From positions 1 through 14,543 of the forward strand of contig JANBQS010000617.1 in assembly GCA_027577415.1 (NCBI GenBank): a DNA stretch of 14,543 nucleotides. Direction: 5' to 3'. A program made the translations under genes and the position numbers. The stretch comes from Coemansia sp. RSA 922 (lineage: Eukaryota; Kickxellomycota; Kickxellomycetes; Kickxellales; Kickxellaceae). Below are positions 13,616 to 14,543 of this stretch, one piece after another. Every line of letters starts with the position of its first letter. Positions within the stretch are counted from its first letter, which is position 1. The notes under the pieces are model-generated. The model was not told the origin of the DNA. It did no database searches and saw nothing but the letters and a program-made list of their open reading frames with translations.

Positions 13616-14543
13616 TATTAGGGACGGGTATATAGAACAAAAGTAAATAACAGAGAGATAATAATGACTAGCAGAGTTTGTCAATTTGTTCGAGATGAAG
13701 AGTGGGCCACCAGGCCACACCTTTTAAGCTACAAGGACGCAGCCACGAGCTCTCTGTGTCATACCTGTTGCTGGGTGTGACCGGTGAAATCGGAGTAGAA
13801 AGCCGCTAATCATTGGCGCAAGAGCCCCTATTGCGGAATAGCGAAGCTGGGGCGCAGTTTGCTTCATGGCACGCCGTCCCTCAACGTGCCTCGTTGTAGA
13901 GTCCCTGAGAGAAAGCAGAGCTTCTCTTTGCTTTTAGTTGTCGCTTGGGCTATTGCGGAGTCCGCACGTAGCGCAAACCCGATAGCTGGAACTAGCGTTA
14001 ATCAAAAGCCGATCTCTATCGCTCTCGCTTTACCCCTGAGTCCATAGCTCCATCACGATTACAAAAGAAGCCCCTTATTTTTGTTTGTGGAATTCCCTAC
14101 TTCGGAGACACAAAAGCACCGTCGTCTCACTCGTATTTGGCAAATTATATAGACTTGCCGCTGTGTATACATGTTGGGCTACCTGTGTTTCCTCATCTAA
14201 TAAAATACAAGGGTAGAGACATTATGTACGAAGAGTTTATTTTCTGCAGCGGGCATAAAATCAGTTAGTAAAAGGATTGCCAAAGTCAGGGCAAATCCGA
14301 ACTCAAACTTTAAAGTTGTAATGAAAAGGTCCTTGCCGTTGACATGAGTCTGAATGTGTACTTTCTCTTTTCAGCACGCAAGTGGTGGCATAATGACATC
14401 CGCTCCCAGAGAGAAAATAATCAAGTTTATTGTCGCATTAAAATGGCGATAGAGTGATAAAATTCAGAGAGAGTGAATTGATGTTTATTGTTGTAAAGAG
14501 AAACCCAGCTACTGCCCGGAAACCAAACAACTTCCCCTAGTGA
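13616..14543. other. Region without a supportable gene
   Basis: No reading frame here starts with ATG and shows protein character. The longest, at about 13859-14047 on the plus strand, begins at TTG. Features seen: a 10-bp direct repeat CTATTGCGGA (13828-13837 and 13950-13959); a palindrome TGCGGA-G-TCCGCA (13954-13966) that contains CGG-N3-CCG; an AATAAA on the plus strand at 14199-14204; an acceptor-like pyrimidine tract ending in CAG at 14374; and an AATTCA/TGAATT inverted repeat at 14461-14479. The left part is the promoter of the PY-motif gene. The right edge could be the flank of a gene outside the window. Confidence 0.45.

Noticed and set aside
13616..13720. N-terminal extension of the PY-motif protein by 35 codons
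   Set aside because: The frame is open but has no ATG (it begins at GTG); the first ATG is at 13613-13615.
13859..14047. 62-codon plus-strand frame with a hydrophobic segment in the right-end region
   Set aside because: It starts at TTG, has no upstream promoter features, and no recognisable protein character.
1..14543. tRNA genes, CRISPR arrays, transposon ends or LTRs
   Set aside because: No B-box consensus in a cloverleaf context, no regularly spaced repeats, and no transposase, integrase or reverse-transcriptase sequence on either strand.

Overview
The window looks like a compact fungal nuclear genome segment. Coding regions are dense and mostly intronless. The three introns I can place are short (98 to 166 nt), with yeast-type branch points (a perfect TACTAAC in one). 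Several products belong to fungal versions of their families: a Rck2/Srk1-type kinase with the fungal insert, a free-standing APS kinase and a Yrb1-sized RanBP1. An early-diverging lineage such as Kickxellomycotina is my guess from general appearance only. No rRNA, tRNA, CRISPR array or intact mobile element was seen.

Layout from left to right: a long-chain acyl-CoA synthetase (+, 403-2472); the WD40 subunit of the tRNA m7G46 methyltransferase, Trm82/WDR4 (+, 2679-3839); a tiny gene on the minus strand (4009-4098) for a 29-residue secreted peptide; a Rck2/Srk1-like MAPK-activated kinase (-, 4660-6667, one intron); a forkhead transcription factor (-, 7274-9277); a 1.17 kb divergent intergenic region; RanBP1/Yrb1 (+, 10447-11318, two introns); APS kinase Met14 (-, 11424-12041); a C-terminal-only Vps20/CHMP6 exon (+, 12352-12672); a PY-motif protein (-, 13010-13615); and about 0.9 kb with no gene I can defend.

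The genes are unrelated housekeeping and signalling functions: lipid activation, tRNA modification, stress signalling, transcription, nuclear transport, sulfate assimilation, and ESCRT or ubiquitin-linked trafficking. I see no operon-like logic. The most interesting items are the micro-gene for a secreted peptide, which has its own TATA box, CA-rich leader, biased codons and poly(A) signal; the Vps20 C-terminal exon whose N-terminal half has no room to exist next to it; the kinase with QRD in place of HRD; and the uncharacterised protein with PPxY-type motifs.
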